Shown in pieces: positions 53,133 through 62,304 of a stretch of 64,000 nt of DNA (within the stretch, counting starts at the first letter, position 1; every line of letters starts with the position of its first letter). The stretch is from Solibacillus sp040273735 (GTDB lineage Bacteria > Bacillota > Bacilli > Bacillales_A > Planococcaceae), in the NCBI RefSeq assembly GCF_040273735.1, contig NZ_JBELZM010000002.1, forward strand, positions 354,833 to 418,832, given 5' to 3'. The notes below the pieces were generated by a model. The model saw nothing but the letters and a program-made list of their open reading frames with translations. It ran no database searches and was not told the origin of the DNA. The position numbers and the translations under genes are program-made.

Positions 53133-53265
53133 TCCCAAAAAACGCATTTAAATTATCTATGATAAAGAGGTTGCTTTCCTAAAAGAAAGGGTATATGATT
53201 TACTACAGTTTTGGATAGATTAGAAGTGTATCTTCTTCAATATTATGTAGTAAAGGAGTGTAGTA

Positions 53266-53409
53266 ATGGAGATTGGTGTAAAAGCAAAAAAAGAAATTAA
53301 ACCTAGGCTTAAAATTAACAATGCGGAATTCTTCTGGTTTTTCTTTTTTGTTGCGCTACCCTTTATTTCTATAGTTTATTCGATTGCTGAATTTCTTTAT
53401 AAGAATTGA
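53266..53409 (+). CDS. Small membrane protein (47 aa)
   Basis: A basic N-terminus (MEIGVKAKKEIKPRLKI) followed by one Phe-rich helix (about 22-43). AAAGGAGTG is well spaced before the ATG, which is the main support for coding. Function and family are unknown. Confidence 0.5.
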   Translation: MEIGVKAKKEIKPRLKINNAEFFWFFFFVALPFISIVYSIAEFLYKN

Positions 53410-53480
53410 ATTCTCGTCATTCACCAAGCATTACTATACAAGGCATCTGCTAAGTGATTTTGAGATTAATTAAATATGAC

Positions 53481-53523
53481 AAAAAGAACATTTTTCTGAT
53501 ATAAGGAAAGTGTTCTTTTTTTG
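53481..53523. terminator. Terminator between small membrane protein and GNAT gene
   Basis: AAGAACATTTTTC pairs imperfectly with GGAAAGTGTTCTT and is followed by seven T residues, with an A run before it. Confidence 0.65.
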
Positions 53524-53592
53524 AATTTACTTATTTTGCTATTTATGTATAATTATAAATAAGTATTTATATTTATTGGGAGGAGTGTTAAT

Positions 53593-54060
53593 TTGAAAAT
53601 TGAAATGAGTATTGACCCAGCAAAAGCAGTAAAAGTTATCCATCAAGCATTCAAGCGTTATGAAACAGATCCACAACCTTCCAGTGCTTTAAATGAAACA
53701 GCAGACTCCATTAGTACTGAGATCAAACAAGGGACAGAAATGTTCGGGGTATACGATAACGATGAATTAATAGCACTCGTGAAATGTATTGTAAATAAGG
53801 AATTCATTTATTTCTCAAGATTGTCTGTGTTACCTAAAAACCAGGGGAAAGGCGTAGCAACTAACTTGGTGAAATACTTAGAAGACTACGCTGTACAAAA
53901 TAATATATTTGTTTCAAAATGCAAAGTTCGAAAAAGTGAAAAGAACAATATCGCGCTTTATTCAAAACTAGGTTATAAAATTGTGAAGGAAGAAATCATC
54001 ATTAATAAAAATGGTGATGAAATTCCAGCACTCACAATGCAAAAGAACCTAACTATTTGA
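53593..54060 (+). CDS. GNAT family N-acetyltransferase
   Basis: 155 residues. The acetyl-CoA loop is LPKNQGKGVATNLVKYL (Q-G-K-G-V-A), followed by NNIALYSKLGYKIVKEE. The substrate is unknown. TTG start with GGGAGGAG upstream. Its 3' end overlaps the converging DUF421 gene by eight bases. Confidence 0.83.
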   Translation: MKIEMSIDPAKAVKVIHQAFKRYETDPQPSSALNETADSISTEIKQGTEMFGVYDNDELIALVKCIVNKEFIYFSRLSVLPKNQGKGVATNLVKYLEDYAVQNNIFVSKCKVRKSEKNNIALYSKLGYKIVKEEIIINKNGDEIPALTMQKNLTI

Positions 54061-54754
54061 GGAAGATTTGCAGTTGATTATTTTGATCGATTGTTGCAAG
54101 TAATATCGCATTAATTTCTACATTATAAGTTTTGTTTACGGTGTTTTTAAGGGTTTCTTCTGTATAGACGGAATTACTTAACGCTTCATAATTAATCTTG
54201 CCCTCTTTAATAATCGTCATTGGATAGGAAAAAGGTTGGAATGTAATGTTGAGATCAGACTTTGTTACAGGCTGATGGTCAGGTGACAGGAAAATTGAAA
54301 TTTCTCCATCCGGTTCCCATAGTGCTAATGCAATTTTATTGATATCCGAAATACTTTGTTTTCTCATTTCAGATAAAATAACATCGATTGTGATTCTTGC
54401 TTTTTTTAAATTCTTTACATTAATTTCTCCATTTTTAACTAGAGGGATTGGAGGAGGCGCTACAAATTCTCTGAACGGTATAAACTTTCTCATTACATAT
54501 ATACAAGCTAAATAAAGGATGACTAAAACAGTCATGGAAATTAAGGAGCCTTCTAATCCTAGCCCTTCATCTGATAGTGGATGGGCAATAATATTACCAA
54601 TAAGTATTGCCATTGCATAATCAAGTAATCGAAGTTGGGAAAACGAACGTAATCCCATTATTTTGACTACAAAAAATAAAAAGATAAAGGCGACAATTGC
54701 CCTTAATATCCATTGAATTGCAGTAAGAGATTCTTGTGCGTAAAAAAAGTCCAC
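54053..54754 (-). CDS. DUF421 membrane protein (YetF-like)
   Basis: 233 residues: three N-terminal helices (about 10-110) then a soluble DUF421 domain with the conserved stretch PFREFVAPPPIPLVKNGEIN and ARITIDVILSEMRKQ. YetF-family proteins sit in the spore or cell membrane; their function is poorly known. A GTG start preceded by GAAGGATGTG is preferred to an ATG 30 codons upstream whose extension is not membrane-like. It follows the PAP2 gene on the same strand. Confidence 0.8.
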   Translation of the reverse strand: MDFFYAQESLTAIQWILRAIVAFIFLFFVVKIMGLRSFSQLRLLDYAMAILIGNIIAHPLSDEGLGLEGSLISMTVLVILYLACIYVMRKFIPFREFVAPPPIPLVKNGEINVKNLKKARITIDVILSEMRKQSISDINKIALALWEPDGEISIFLSPDHQPVTKSDLNITFQPFSYPMTIIKEGKINYEALSNSVYTEETLKNTVNKTYNVEINAILLATIDQNNQLQIFLK

Positions 54755-54849
54755 AGTGTCACATCCTTCTAACCTAGTGCTGTTCCTATTCTCACCTAAT
54801 TTTCTAAAATTATTAGAAGGAAGGCCTACACTGTACTGTTTCAACTAAT

Positions 54850-55473
54850 CTAAGAATCCGAATGGTTATCTTCTGAGCGTCCGATTTTATTGCTTTTTAT
54901 ATAAAACCATACGCAAAGAATAAACCAGCTATAGCCAAGTGACCAACCAGCTATTACATCTGAAGCGAAGTGACGTGCCTCAGTAATTCGGGAAATTCCA
55001 ATTAGTAAAGCTAAGATAATAGCTGCAATCCAAACAATCAGTGATGCTTTGTTTAATGTGTAAAGACGGTTTAGTACATATGCGATCGTAAATATATACA
55101 ATAAACCATGTACTGCATGACCTGAAGGAAAACTAAATGTAGAAAATTGATCCGCTATATCCGGGCGCGGCCGCTCAATTAGGCGTTTTAATAGTTGATA
55201 TAATGCGTATCCTCCACCTACAGAAACAATAACAAACCCAATCAATTTATAGTCTTTTTTGTAAATCCAAATTAAGATAGAAAGAATGATTGCGACGGTA
55301 AAAATAAAATTAGTTTCACCTATATGATGAAACATTGTAATGAATTTGTTTCCGTACAATAATTCAAAAGCGCCTTTGTCAAAAGCTTGAATGAAAGTTG
55401 TTTCAAACGTTATCCATAAAATACAAAATATAACGAAAGTAAAAATGCCTAAAATATATGGCCACTTTTTTAT
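54850..55473 (-). CDS. PAP2 family phosphatase; best start codon is ATA
   Basis: A membrane phosphatase of undecaprenyl-pyrophosphate or phosphatidate type. The three catalytic motifs are intact: KRLIERPRP, PSGHA and SRITEARHFASD. The frame stays open upstream of the first usual start (TTG at 55359) and encodes an N-terminal helix that such proteins need. A textbook AGGAGG lies seven bases before ATA, followed by AAA AAG TGG. No ATG, GTG or TTG in frame fits that ribosome site. Either ATA initiates weakly or the ATG was lost by one base change. Confidence 0.7.
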   Translation of the reverse strand: MKKWPYILGIFTFVIFCILWITFETTFIQAFDKGAFELLYGNKFITMFHHIGETNFIFTVAIILSILIWIYKKDYKLIGFVIVSVGGGYALYQLLKRLIERPRPDIADQFSTFSFPSGHAVHGLLYIFTIAYVLNRLYTLNKASLIVWIAAIILALLIGISRITEARHFASDVIAGWSLGYSWFILCVWFYIKSNKIGRSEDNHSDS

Positions 55474-55561
55474 ATTAGTTCCTCCTAACTAAGAAAATTT
55501 AGGATAATGCAAAGTAAATATAACTTATTATGGCTATATGCAAAGAAAAATACATTGAATT

Positions 55562-55604
55562 AAAAAGAACCCGATTCCGTTAATACGAAAGCGAGTTTTA
55601 TTTT
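55562..55604 (-). terminator. Terminator of the 140-residue minus-strand gene
   Basis: On the minus strand AACTCGCTTTCG pairs imperfectly with CGGAATCGGGTT, followed by a T run. It lies just past the stop of the upstream minus-strand gene. Confidence 0.5.
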
Positions 55605-55647
55605 TGAGTTTATCAATTTAAAGATGTTGCTAATGACTGCGAGCCGA

Positions 55648-56070
55648 CTAATTGTTATACAATTCCTTATATAAAACATATTTTAACGCAGAAATTTCAT
55701 CTTCTGACAGCGTACCTTCCATTTCAGAAACTACTTCATCGATACTAATTGAACCGTTTTGCGCCTGCTCCTGAATCGCTAGTAATCGATTAATGCCTAC
55801 TTTTTTTATTAACAGACGAGTTGCTTCTTCCTTCGTTTGGAAGGGGAGAGAATCGGGGTCCGTAGTTGCCGCTTCGTTTACAATTTCCTGCAGCTTCGGA
55901 ACTTTTGCGATATAGGATTTCACTTCTTCTTTGTCTTCATCATTTAAATTAGCTTCTACTTGTTCGACGATTTTTTCGGAAGCGATATTTGTCCCAAAAT
56001 GCCACACAGCATAACCGGCTGCTCCGAGTAAAACAAGAATAATTACAGTAACAGTTAAAAATTTCTTCAT
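55648..56070 (-). CDS. Hypothetical anchored protein
   Basis: 140 residues: one N-terminal helix (about 4-24) with a short basic head, then a charged helical extracytoplasmic region (KIVEQVEANLNDEDKEEVKSY, later EGTLSEDEISALKYVL). Not recognised. CAGGAGTGATTT supports this Met over one 11 codons earlier. It is transcribed leftward and ends in a hairpin. Confidence 0.6.
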   Translation of the reverse strand: MKKFLTVTVIILVLLGAAGYAVWHFGTNIASEKIVEQVEANLNDEDKEEVKSYIAKVPKLQEIVNEAATTDPDSLPFQTKEEATRLLIKKVGINRLLAIQEQAQNGSISIDEVVSEMEGTLSEDEISALKYVLYKELYNN

Positions 56071-56315
56071 CAAATCACTCCTGACAATTTGAATATAGCA
56101 CAACGTCTAAAAAACCACGAACAAAAGATATTTCCATAAGTTCAATCATTATATATTACCTGATAAAATTTGCCAACGCGATATTACATAACCTCTGTTT
56201 GAAAAAAGGAAGATTAACTCCAATGATTTAGGGAAAGTTAAAAAATGTGAACAAAAATATAAAATAGACTTATAACTGGCAGGTTAGGAAAGTCTATCAA
56301 GGAGGTTCATCTATC

Positions 56316-57932
56316 ATGGGAAAAACAGAGCGAACAGTTTCAGAATTGATGCTTGATCAATTGTATATGTTCGGAGTACGACGGATATATGGGGTTGTAG
56401 GTGATGCGACATTCGGGCTCATCGATGCACTGGCAAAACAGGATAAAATTAAATACGTTGCCGTCAAACATGAGTCGACAGCTGCTTTTATGGCGTCTGC
56501 AGAAGCTAAACTGACTGGTGGTCTTGGTGTATGTACTGCAACGATGGGACCAGGTGCAGCAAATCTTATAAATGGACTTGGTGATGCGCATGCAGACAGA
56601 GCGCCTGTACTTGCAATTACTGGTCAAGCCGAAAGTAGTAAAATCGGCACGGAATATCCGCAATATATTGACCAGCAGGAGCTTGTGAAGCCTTTTGCAG
56701 CTTATTCTGCAAATCTGGCCAACCCGGATGCGACGATTGAAGTTCTGCAAAAAGCAGCGCGAACATCTCTCGGACAAAGGGTTGTAACCCATATATCGAT
56801 ACCAAAGGATATTATGATGATGCCCGCTAAGGGTGAGCCGCGTCGATTGCCGGATGTAATTGAAGGTGCTTCCAGCTTTACTAATGAAAGTCTGAAACAC
56901 GCAGCAGACATTATGAGAACAGCGAAGCGACCAATGATTCTAGCTGGTTTAGGTGCCACTTCTGTTTCAACGGATTTGGAGAAACTGGCAGATCTTTGGG
57001 GAGCCGGCATTCTAACAAGTTTGGGCGGAAAAGGTTTGTTTGATGAATCTTCACCGCTTGTTTTACAAGGTATTGGCGAAGGCGGGAATCCTTATGCTGC
57101 TGATGTATTTAAGCAGGCAGATGTAGTACTTCTTGCGGGCACGACTTGGTGGCCGGAAGGGTTTGTGCCAACAGATGCACGAATTATACAGATCGACCGC
57201 CAATTTGATAAGTTTGTAAAAGAAATTCCGACAGAACTAGGAATCATGGGTAAAACAGAAGAAGTTATTCCAATTTTAGCGGAGAGCCTGCAAGAATTCT
57301 CCCGCTCTGAGGACTGGGTAGCCCACTTACAGCAAGCAAAAGAAAAATGGGCAGCGCAAAATGAGGAGGAGGGCAATACTCAAGGTTATCCTGTTCATCC
57401 TTCCCGAATTATCCGTGCCATAGACCGAACAGTAGCACCGGATGCTATTCTCGCACTGGATACAGGAGATAATACAGTATGGACGAATCGTAACTTCAAA
57501 CAAAAAGACCAATCTGTATTATTTTCCGGTTACTGGCGAACAATGGGCTTTGGTCTTCCGGCTGCGATGGCCGCCAAGCTCATTAAGCCAGAAAAACAAG
57601 TAGTGGCGATTGTTGGCGACGGAGGTCTTCAAATGGTGCTTGCAGATTTATTGACAGCAACTCGCTATGAACTTGATATTACGGTCGTTGTCTTAAACAA
57701 TGAAAGTCTGCAGATGGAGAGGGACAAGCTGAAAGTTGCTAAGAAGGAAGAAGTAGGTGTTGATTTAACAAACCCAGATTTTGTGAAATTGGCAGAAGCT
57801 TGTGGGTGGAAAGGGTTACGACCTGCTTCAGATACCGAGCTGGAGTCTGTGATGGAAGAAGCACTCAATACGAAGGGTCCTACACTGGTGGATATCAGCA
57901 CAGCACAAGTATTTTTCCCGGAAACACAATAA
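56316..57932 (+). CDS. Thiamine-diphosphate enzyme, pyruvate oxidase-like (YdaP-like)
   Basis: 538 residues of the acetolactate synthase/pyruvate oxidase family, with YGVVGDATFGLID, the catalytic Glu53 in KHESTAAF, a central Rossmann domain, and a C-terminal TPP motif beginning G434-D435-G and ending VVLNN. Length and motifs fit YdaP, a general stress pyruvate oxidase-like protein of B. subtilis. It would convert pyruvate to acetate or acetyl phosphate. AAGGAGG precedes the ATG. The gene after it has a SigB promoter. Confidence 0.82.
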   Translation: MGKTERTVSELMLDQLYMFGVRRIYGVVGDATFGLIDALAKQDKIKYVAVKHESTAAFMASAEAKLTGGLGVCTATMGPGAANLINGLGDAHADRAPVLAITGQAESSKIGTEYPQYIDQQELVKPFAAYSANLANPDATIEVLQKAARTSLGQRVVTHISIPKDIMMMPAKGEPRRLPDVIEGASSFTNESLKHAADIMRTAKRPMILAGLGATSVSTDLEKLADLWGAGILTSLGGKGLFDESSPLVLQGIGEGGNPYAADVFKQADVVLLAGTTWWPEGFVPTDARIIQIDRQFDKFVKEIPTELGIMGKTEEVIPILAESLQEFSRSEDWVAHLQQAKEKWAAQNEEEGNTQGYPVHPSRIIRAIDRTVAPDAILALDTGDNTVWTNRNFKQKDQSVLFSGYWRTMGFGLPAAMAAKLIKPEKQVVAIVGDGGLQMVLADLLTATRYELDITVVVLNNESLQMERDKLKVAKKEEVGVDLTNPDFVKLAEACGWKGLRPASDTELESVMEEALNTKGPTLVDISTAQVFFPETQ

Positions 57933-57976
57933 AAGATGTGCACAATTGATTTAAATGAGGAATAAGGTCTGAAACT

Positions 57977-58001
57977 GTTTAAAGTAATTCATACAGGGTA
58001 T
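57977..58001 (+). promoter_or_regulatory. SigB-type general stress promoter
   Basis: GTTTAA, a 13-base spacer and GGGTAT match the Bacillus SigB consensus exactly. It lies about 100 bases before an SDR gene of the YdaD/Gsp39 type, whose Bacillus relative is SigB-controlled. Confidence 0.8.
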
Positions 58002-58105
58002 TCAAAAAATGTAACAGTTTTTGTGAAGGAAATCCGATAAGCAGTTTAAACCTTACGGAATTTATCCTTGCAATTTTGTACTAACTATATAGGAGATGAT
58101 TTTTG

Positions 58106-58999
58106 ATGGGAAACCCAAATTTAAACGATCCACGAAAAAAATTTCATACGGAGAAATTCCCGGATCAAGAACAGAGTACTCCAGCGCTACAAAATGAAAT
58201 GAGTCCAAAACCTGATTGTGGAGAAAAATCATATAAAGGGCATAATCGTCTGGAAGGGCGAAATGCATTAATTACCGGTGGCGATTCCGGAATTGGTCGT
58301 GCTGCCGCTATTGCTTATGCACGCGAAGGCGCAAATGTAGCAATTCAGTTCTTCCCAGGTGAAGAAGAAGATGCAAATGAAGTAAAAGCATTAATTGAAG
58401 AAGCCGGTCAAAAAGCCTTGTTGCTGCCATATGACTTGCGTGAAGATGGCGCGGCGACAGAAATGGTGAAAAAAACAGTGCAAGCTTTTGGCGGATTGGA
58501 CACACTCGTCCTGAATGCAGGACAGCAGATTGCACAAAAGACACTTAGCGATTTAACAATCAAACAAGTAGAAGATACATTCAAAGTAAATGTTATCAGC
58601 ATGTTTGAAGCCGTTAAAGCTGCTGAAGAGCATTTGGAACCAGGAAGTGCGATTATTACGACGACATCGGTTCAATCGTACAATCCATCCACATTTTTAA
58701 TGGACTATGCATCTACAAAAGGTGCAATTAGCAACTTTACAGTAAACCTTTCTGCGTACTTTGCTTCTAAAGGGGTACGTGTGAACGGAGTTGCGCCAGG
58801 CCCGATCTGGACACCGCTGCAGTTGGATAATGGACAACCGGATGGCAAAATCCCTGAATTTGGTCAAAATGCACCACTTGGTCGTGCAGGACAGCCGGCA
58901 GAGCTTGCCCCAGTATATGTCCTTCTAGCGTCCGATGAAGGAAGCTACATTACCGGACAGATTTACGGGGTAACAGGCGGCGAACCAATCGACTTATAA
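58106..58999 (+). CDS. SDR family oxidoreductase, general stress protein 39-like
   Basis: 297 residues. After a 45-residue leader typical of YdaD/Gsp39 proteins comes the NAD(P) loop TGGDSGIG (57-64), NAG motif LNAGQQ, catalytic Ser in TTTSVQS and Tyr201-x-x-x-Lys205. VAPGPIWTPL is the family's C-terminal signature. The substrate is unknown. It is preceded by a SigB promoter, and AGGAG is ten bases from the ATG; a TTG one codon earlier is possible. Confidence 0.87.
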   Translation: MGNPNLNDPRKKFHTEKFPDQEQSTPALQNEMSPKPDCGEKSYKGHNRLEGRNALITGGDSGIGRAAAIAYAREGANVAIQFFPGEEEDANEVKALIEEAGQKALLLPYDLREDGAATEMVKKTVQAFGGLDTLVLNAGQQIAQKTLSDLTIKQVEDTFKVNVISMFEAVKAAEEHLEPGSAIITTTSVQSYNPSTFLMDYASTKGAISNFTVNLSAYFASKGVRVNGVAPGPIWTPLQLDNGQPDGKIPEFGQNAPLGRAGQPAELAPVYVLLASDEGSYITGQIYGVTGGEPIDL

Positions 59000-59030
59000 T
59001 CTTGAAGGGCATCAAAAAAAATATATTTAA

Positions 59031-59072
59031 AAAAACAGCAATCTCCTGATTATACAGGAGGTTGCTGTTTTA
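59031..59072 (+). terminator. Terminator after the SDR gene
   Basis: AACAGCAATCTCCTG pairs with CAGGAGGTTGCTGTT (one G-T) over six bases and runs into T residues; an A run precedes it, so it may also serve the converging small gene. Confidence 0.88.
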
Positions 59073-59117
59073 TTATTCCTTCAATAGCTACGAAAGTTTA
59101 ACTTCCGATTTTCTAAC

Positions 59118-59357
59118 TTAGTTTTCCTTTTTGTCCTTAATCCATTTTATTATTAAATAAAACAACAGAGAAAGAATAACTACAAGTCCATAAAACGAAA
59201 TTGAGCGATACCAGACGTGTTGTAATTCCATCCAAAAACTCATTCCACCTTGGTCATGAGGTAACAACGAAAACATGGAAACTTCTAAATACAGCATAAA
59301 ACAAAAAAATAAAAACAGAAGTGTAAAAATTATTAACACATAAATTTTAGATAGCAT
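59118..59357 (-). CDS. Small two-helix membrane protein
   Basis: 79 residues with helices at about 5-27 and 52-70 and a basic C-terminus (KWIKDKKEN). AAGGGAGAC precedes the ATG. No family recognised. It converges on the SDR gene. Confidence 0.55.
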   Translation of the reverse strand: MLSKIYVLIIFTLLFLFFCFMLYLEVSMFSLLPHDQGGMSFWMELQHVWYRSISFYGLVVILSLLFYLIIKWIKDKKEN

Positions 59358-59645
59358 AAAGTCTCCCTTACATTAAGGTTAGTACATAAGTCAAACGTTG
59401 AAATTGTATGAAAGTTCCAAGTAAGAAGATGGATTTTAATCCAAGTTCAATACTGAATCTCATTTTAGCTATGAGGTGAAGGGTAGTGAAAAATTTTACT
59501 AACAATTGATGGAAAATAATACTTATAATGAAATTGCATGTTACAATCCAAAATTTACATCTTACAAACAGCTTTCTACTTGTTAACACCAATTACAAAA
59601 TCTGTAGAAAAGCGGTGCTATACTACAAATCAAGAGGGAGGACTT

Positions 59646-60101
59646 ATGAAAATCCATTTACATATTGAGCAGCAGCTTTCGGAAATCGAAGTTCATGTCC
59701 ATGCGCCGGAATACGATGAGCAAGTCACGCAGCTGATGAAGAAGCTTAATCAAGCAACGAAAAATGATACAATTGCCGGCTACATTGATGGAGATATTCA
59801 TTTGATAAAATTGCAGGATGTGTACAGTATTTTCAGCGAACAAGGGAAAGTTTATATCCAAACGGATGAGCAGGAACTGGAAGTGAAACATAAGCTGTAC
59901 GAGCTGGAGCAGCGATTTTCAACACAGCTGATACGTGTCAATAAGGCAACACTTGTGCATTTCGAGAAAATTGCTTCCATCCAGTCGAAGGTGCTTGGCA
60001 ACCCGCAACTTACACTTGAAAATGGGGTTACGATTCCAATAAGCCGCAATTATTTCAAAGCGTTAAAAGAGGCATTTGGGTTAGGGGGAAATGGCAAGTG
60101 A
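59646..60101 (+). CDS. LytTR DNA-binding regulator
   Basis: A 151-residue stand-alone LytTR protein. The C-terminal LytTR domain (about 50-148) has DGDIHLIKLQDVYSIFSEQGKVY, LEQRFSTQLIRVNKATLVHF and ISRNYFKALKEAF. No receiver domain is present. The order LytTR - DUF3021 - ABC ATPase - permease is a recurrent module in which the membrane DUF3021 protein is thought to restrain the regulator. GAGGGAGGAC supports this ATG. Confidence 0.85.
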   Translation: MKIHLHIEQQLSEIEVHVHAPEYDEQVTQLMKKLNQATKNDTIAGYIDGDIHLIKLQDVYSIFSEQGKVYIQTDEQELEVKHKLYELEQRFSTQLIRVNKATLVHFEKIASIQSKVLGNPQLTLENGVTIPISRNYFKALKEAFGLGGNGK

Positions 60102-60502
60102 AAAATTTAATACAAAGTATTTTGATAAGTTTATGTTCATCCTATTTCATCATCATGCTTATTTCTTTAAAGTCGCCGAATGATTACTGGATGAGTGAAA
60201 CGATTGTAAATCAGTTTTTCTATGCAGTCCTACTAGGAATTGTCATAGCAGTAGCAAATCAACTGTATAAATTGGACTGGTCAATGTTTGTTGTACTTTT
60301 GATTCATTACGCTGTTACTGTAACGGCAGTCTTTATCATAGGGTATTATGGCAGCTGGTTTGAACTTGATAACGGTAAATCTATCTTATTATTATACGCT
60401 CGCGCTTCGGTTATTTATCTTATCGTTTGGCTGTATTATTATACCGACGAAAAGCGTGCAATTCGAAAAATGAACAGTCAACTTCAACATCGGGGTGAGT
60501 AA
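60098..60502 (+). CDS. DUF3021 membrane protein
   Basis: A 134-residue protein with four helices (about 5-25, 37-55, 62-84 and 93-118) and a basic tail. It is the usual partner of LytTR regulators, with a GTG start overlapping the LytTR stop by four bases (GTGA). Likely a membrane inhibitor or signal receiver for the LytTR protein. Confidence 0.8.
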   Translation: MKNLIQSILISLCSSYFIIMLISLKSPNDYWMSETIVNQFFYAVLLGIVIAVANQLYKLDWSMFVVLLIHYAVTVTAVFIIGYYGSWFELDNGKSILLLYARASVIYLIVWLYYYTDEKRAIRKMNSQLQHRGE

Positions 60503-60503
60503 C

Positions 60504-61424
60504 ATGCAAATAATGATTGATGTCCAACAGTTAACTAAGCGCTATGGGGAATTCGAAGCCGTAAAAGGGATCAGCTTTTCAGTGCAAAAGGGGGCTTTAT
60601 TTGCGTTTCTTGGAAGTAATGGAGCAGGTAAATCAACGACAATTGAAATGTTATGTACGCTGTTAGAGAAAACGAGCGGAACGGTTTCAATCGATGGACA
60701 TAAACTTGGTACACTGAAAGGAAATGATGCGATTCGCCGAACGATTGGTATTGTATTTCAGGAAAGTATTTTAGACGATCAATTGACAGTGAAGGAAAAT
60801 ATTCTGCATCGTGGCCGTTTTTATCGTTTACCGAAGCCACTATTACAGGAAAATTATGATTTTGTGCAGCAGTATTTACAGCTTGCAGACATCGAGCATA
60901 AAAAATACGGTTCGCTTTCAGGCGGGCAGCGTCGTCGAGCAGATATTGCGCGGGCAATAATTCATAAGCCCAAGCTATTATTTTTAGATGAGCCGACGAC
61001 GGGACTTGATCCATTTACCCGTCAATTTGTTTGGGCTACTATTGAGCGGTTGCGCAAAGAAATAGGCATGACCATATTTTTGACAACACATTATATGGAA
61101 GAGGCAGCACATGCAGATGATATTGTCATCATGAAAAAGGGTGAAATTATTGCACAAGGATCACCGAATGAGTTAAAAGCGCTTTATACAAAGGATTATT
61201 TGCAATTTGTATTAAAGCCGACTGTTTCAATTGAAGATTTATCAGCCATTTTACCTGGGGCTCCTGAAAAGCAGCAAGACGGGTGGAAGGTGGAAGTGGC
61301 TTCTACAATTTCGACGCTTCCGGTTTTAGCACAACTCGAGCCATTTATTGCATCATTTGAAGTAATTAAAGGTTCGCTCGACCAAGTGTTTATTGAAACG
61401 AATGAAGCAGGGGAGGAAAATTAA
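60504..61424 (+). CDS. ABC transporter ATP-binding protein (drug/peptide exporter type)
   Basis: 306 residues. Walker A GSNGAGKST (37-45), signature LSGGQRRRADIARA, Walker B LLFLDEPTTGLD and H-loop TTHYMEEA, then a DrrA-like C-terminal extension. It energises the permease encoded next. The ATG is set by the GGGGTGAG ribosome site at the end of the DUF3021 gene. Confidence 0.88.
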   Translation: MQIMIDVQQLTKRYGEFEAVKGISFSVQKGALFAFLGSNGAGKSTTIEMLCTLLEKTSGTVSIDGHKLGTLKGNDAIRRTIGIVFQESILDDQLTVKENILHRGRFYRLPKPLLQENYDFVQQYLQLADIEHKKYGSLSGGQRRRADIARAIIHKPKLLFLDEPTTGLDPFTRQFVWATIERLRKEIGMTIFLTTHYMEEAAHADDIVIMKKGEIIAQGSPNELKALYTKDYLQFVLKPTVSIEDLSAILPGAPEKQQDGWKVEVASTISTLPVLAQLEPFIASFEVIKGSLDQVFIETNEAGEEN

Positions 61425-61425
61425 T

Positions 61426-62292
61426 ATGCTGACGAGTTTAATAGTTCGCAATAATAAAATCTTCTTCCGGGATAGAATGCTCGTCTTTTTCTCGTTGCTG
61501 TCTGTTTTGATTTCAATCGGTTTATTTATAGTCTTTTTACAGAAGCTGCAAATTGATGCGATTAGTCAGGTAATTGAAGTGACGCCAGCAGTTGAATTAG
61601 TTGTAAGTCAATGGATGATTGCGGGGATTTTAACAATGACAGCCATGACATCAACACTAGCAGTATTTGCTATATTCGTAAGTGATCAGGAATCAAAGCG
61701 TACAGCTGATTTTCTTGTTACATCCGCATCCCGGTTTTCAATTCAATTAAGCTATGTCATCAGCTCGGTCATGATTGGGTTTATAATGACATCTATTGCT
61801 TTTATTGTATGTGAAATATATTTATTGACGCTTGGTGCGGAGCTGCCGAGTGTATGGAAGCTCATGCAACTATTCGGTGTGATAATTCTTGGCGTGTTGC
61901 TGAGTGCAATGATTAATTTAGTGATCGTACTTTTGGCGAAATCTGCAAAAGCATTTTCAACAGTAAATTCACTGGTTGGTACACTAATTGGCTTTTTATG
62001 CGCAGTCTATGTTCCGATGGGGGTGCTCCCGAAAGCAATTCAAACCGTCATTCAATTATTTCCTGTCAGTCACGTTGCAGTTTTGCTACGTCAGCTTTTA
62101 ATGGAAGATTCTTTGCGAGCGGTGTTTGGGAATGCGGAAGAGGCAATTGATTCCTATATGCTAACTTACGGAGTTGTTTACGAAATGGGTGGCAGTATGT
62201 TAGGGACGCAATCAAGTGTGTTGTTTATCTGCAGTTCGATTGTTGGTATAGCTCTTTTTGCAGCTGTTTTATTCCGCCTGCAGCATAAGTGA
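61426..62292 (+). CDS. ABC-2 type permease
   Basis: 288 residues with an N-terminal helix, a short loop and five C-terminal helices, ending with a reentrant PVSHVAVLLRQLLM stretch typical of ABC-2 exporters. It exports an unknown compound with the ATPase one base upstream. GGGGAGGAAA precedes the ATG. Confidence 0.85.
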   Translation: MLTSLIVRNNKIFFRDRMLVFFSLLSVLISIGLFIVFLQKLQIDAISQVIEVTPAVELVVSQWMIAGILTMTAMTSTLAVFAIFVSDQESKRTADFLVTSASRFSIQLSYVISSVMIGFIMTSIAFIVCEIYLLTLGAELPSVWKLMQLFGVIILGVLLSAMINLVIVLLAKSAKAFSTVNSLVGTLIGFLCAVYVPMGVLPKAIQTVIQLFPVSHVAVLLRQLLMEDSLRAVFGNAEEAIDSYMLTYGVVYEMGGSMLGTQSSVLFICSSIVGIALFAAVLFRLQHK

Positions 62293-62304
62293 ACGGAGGA
62301 TCGG

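Noticed and set aside
56340..56900. 186-codon minus-strand ORF inside the thiamine-diphosphate enzyme gene
   Set aside because: Cys/Arg-rich shadow frame with no ribosome site.
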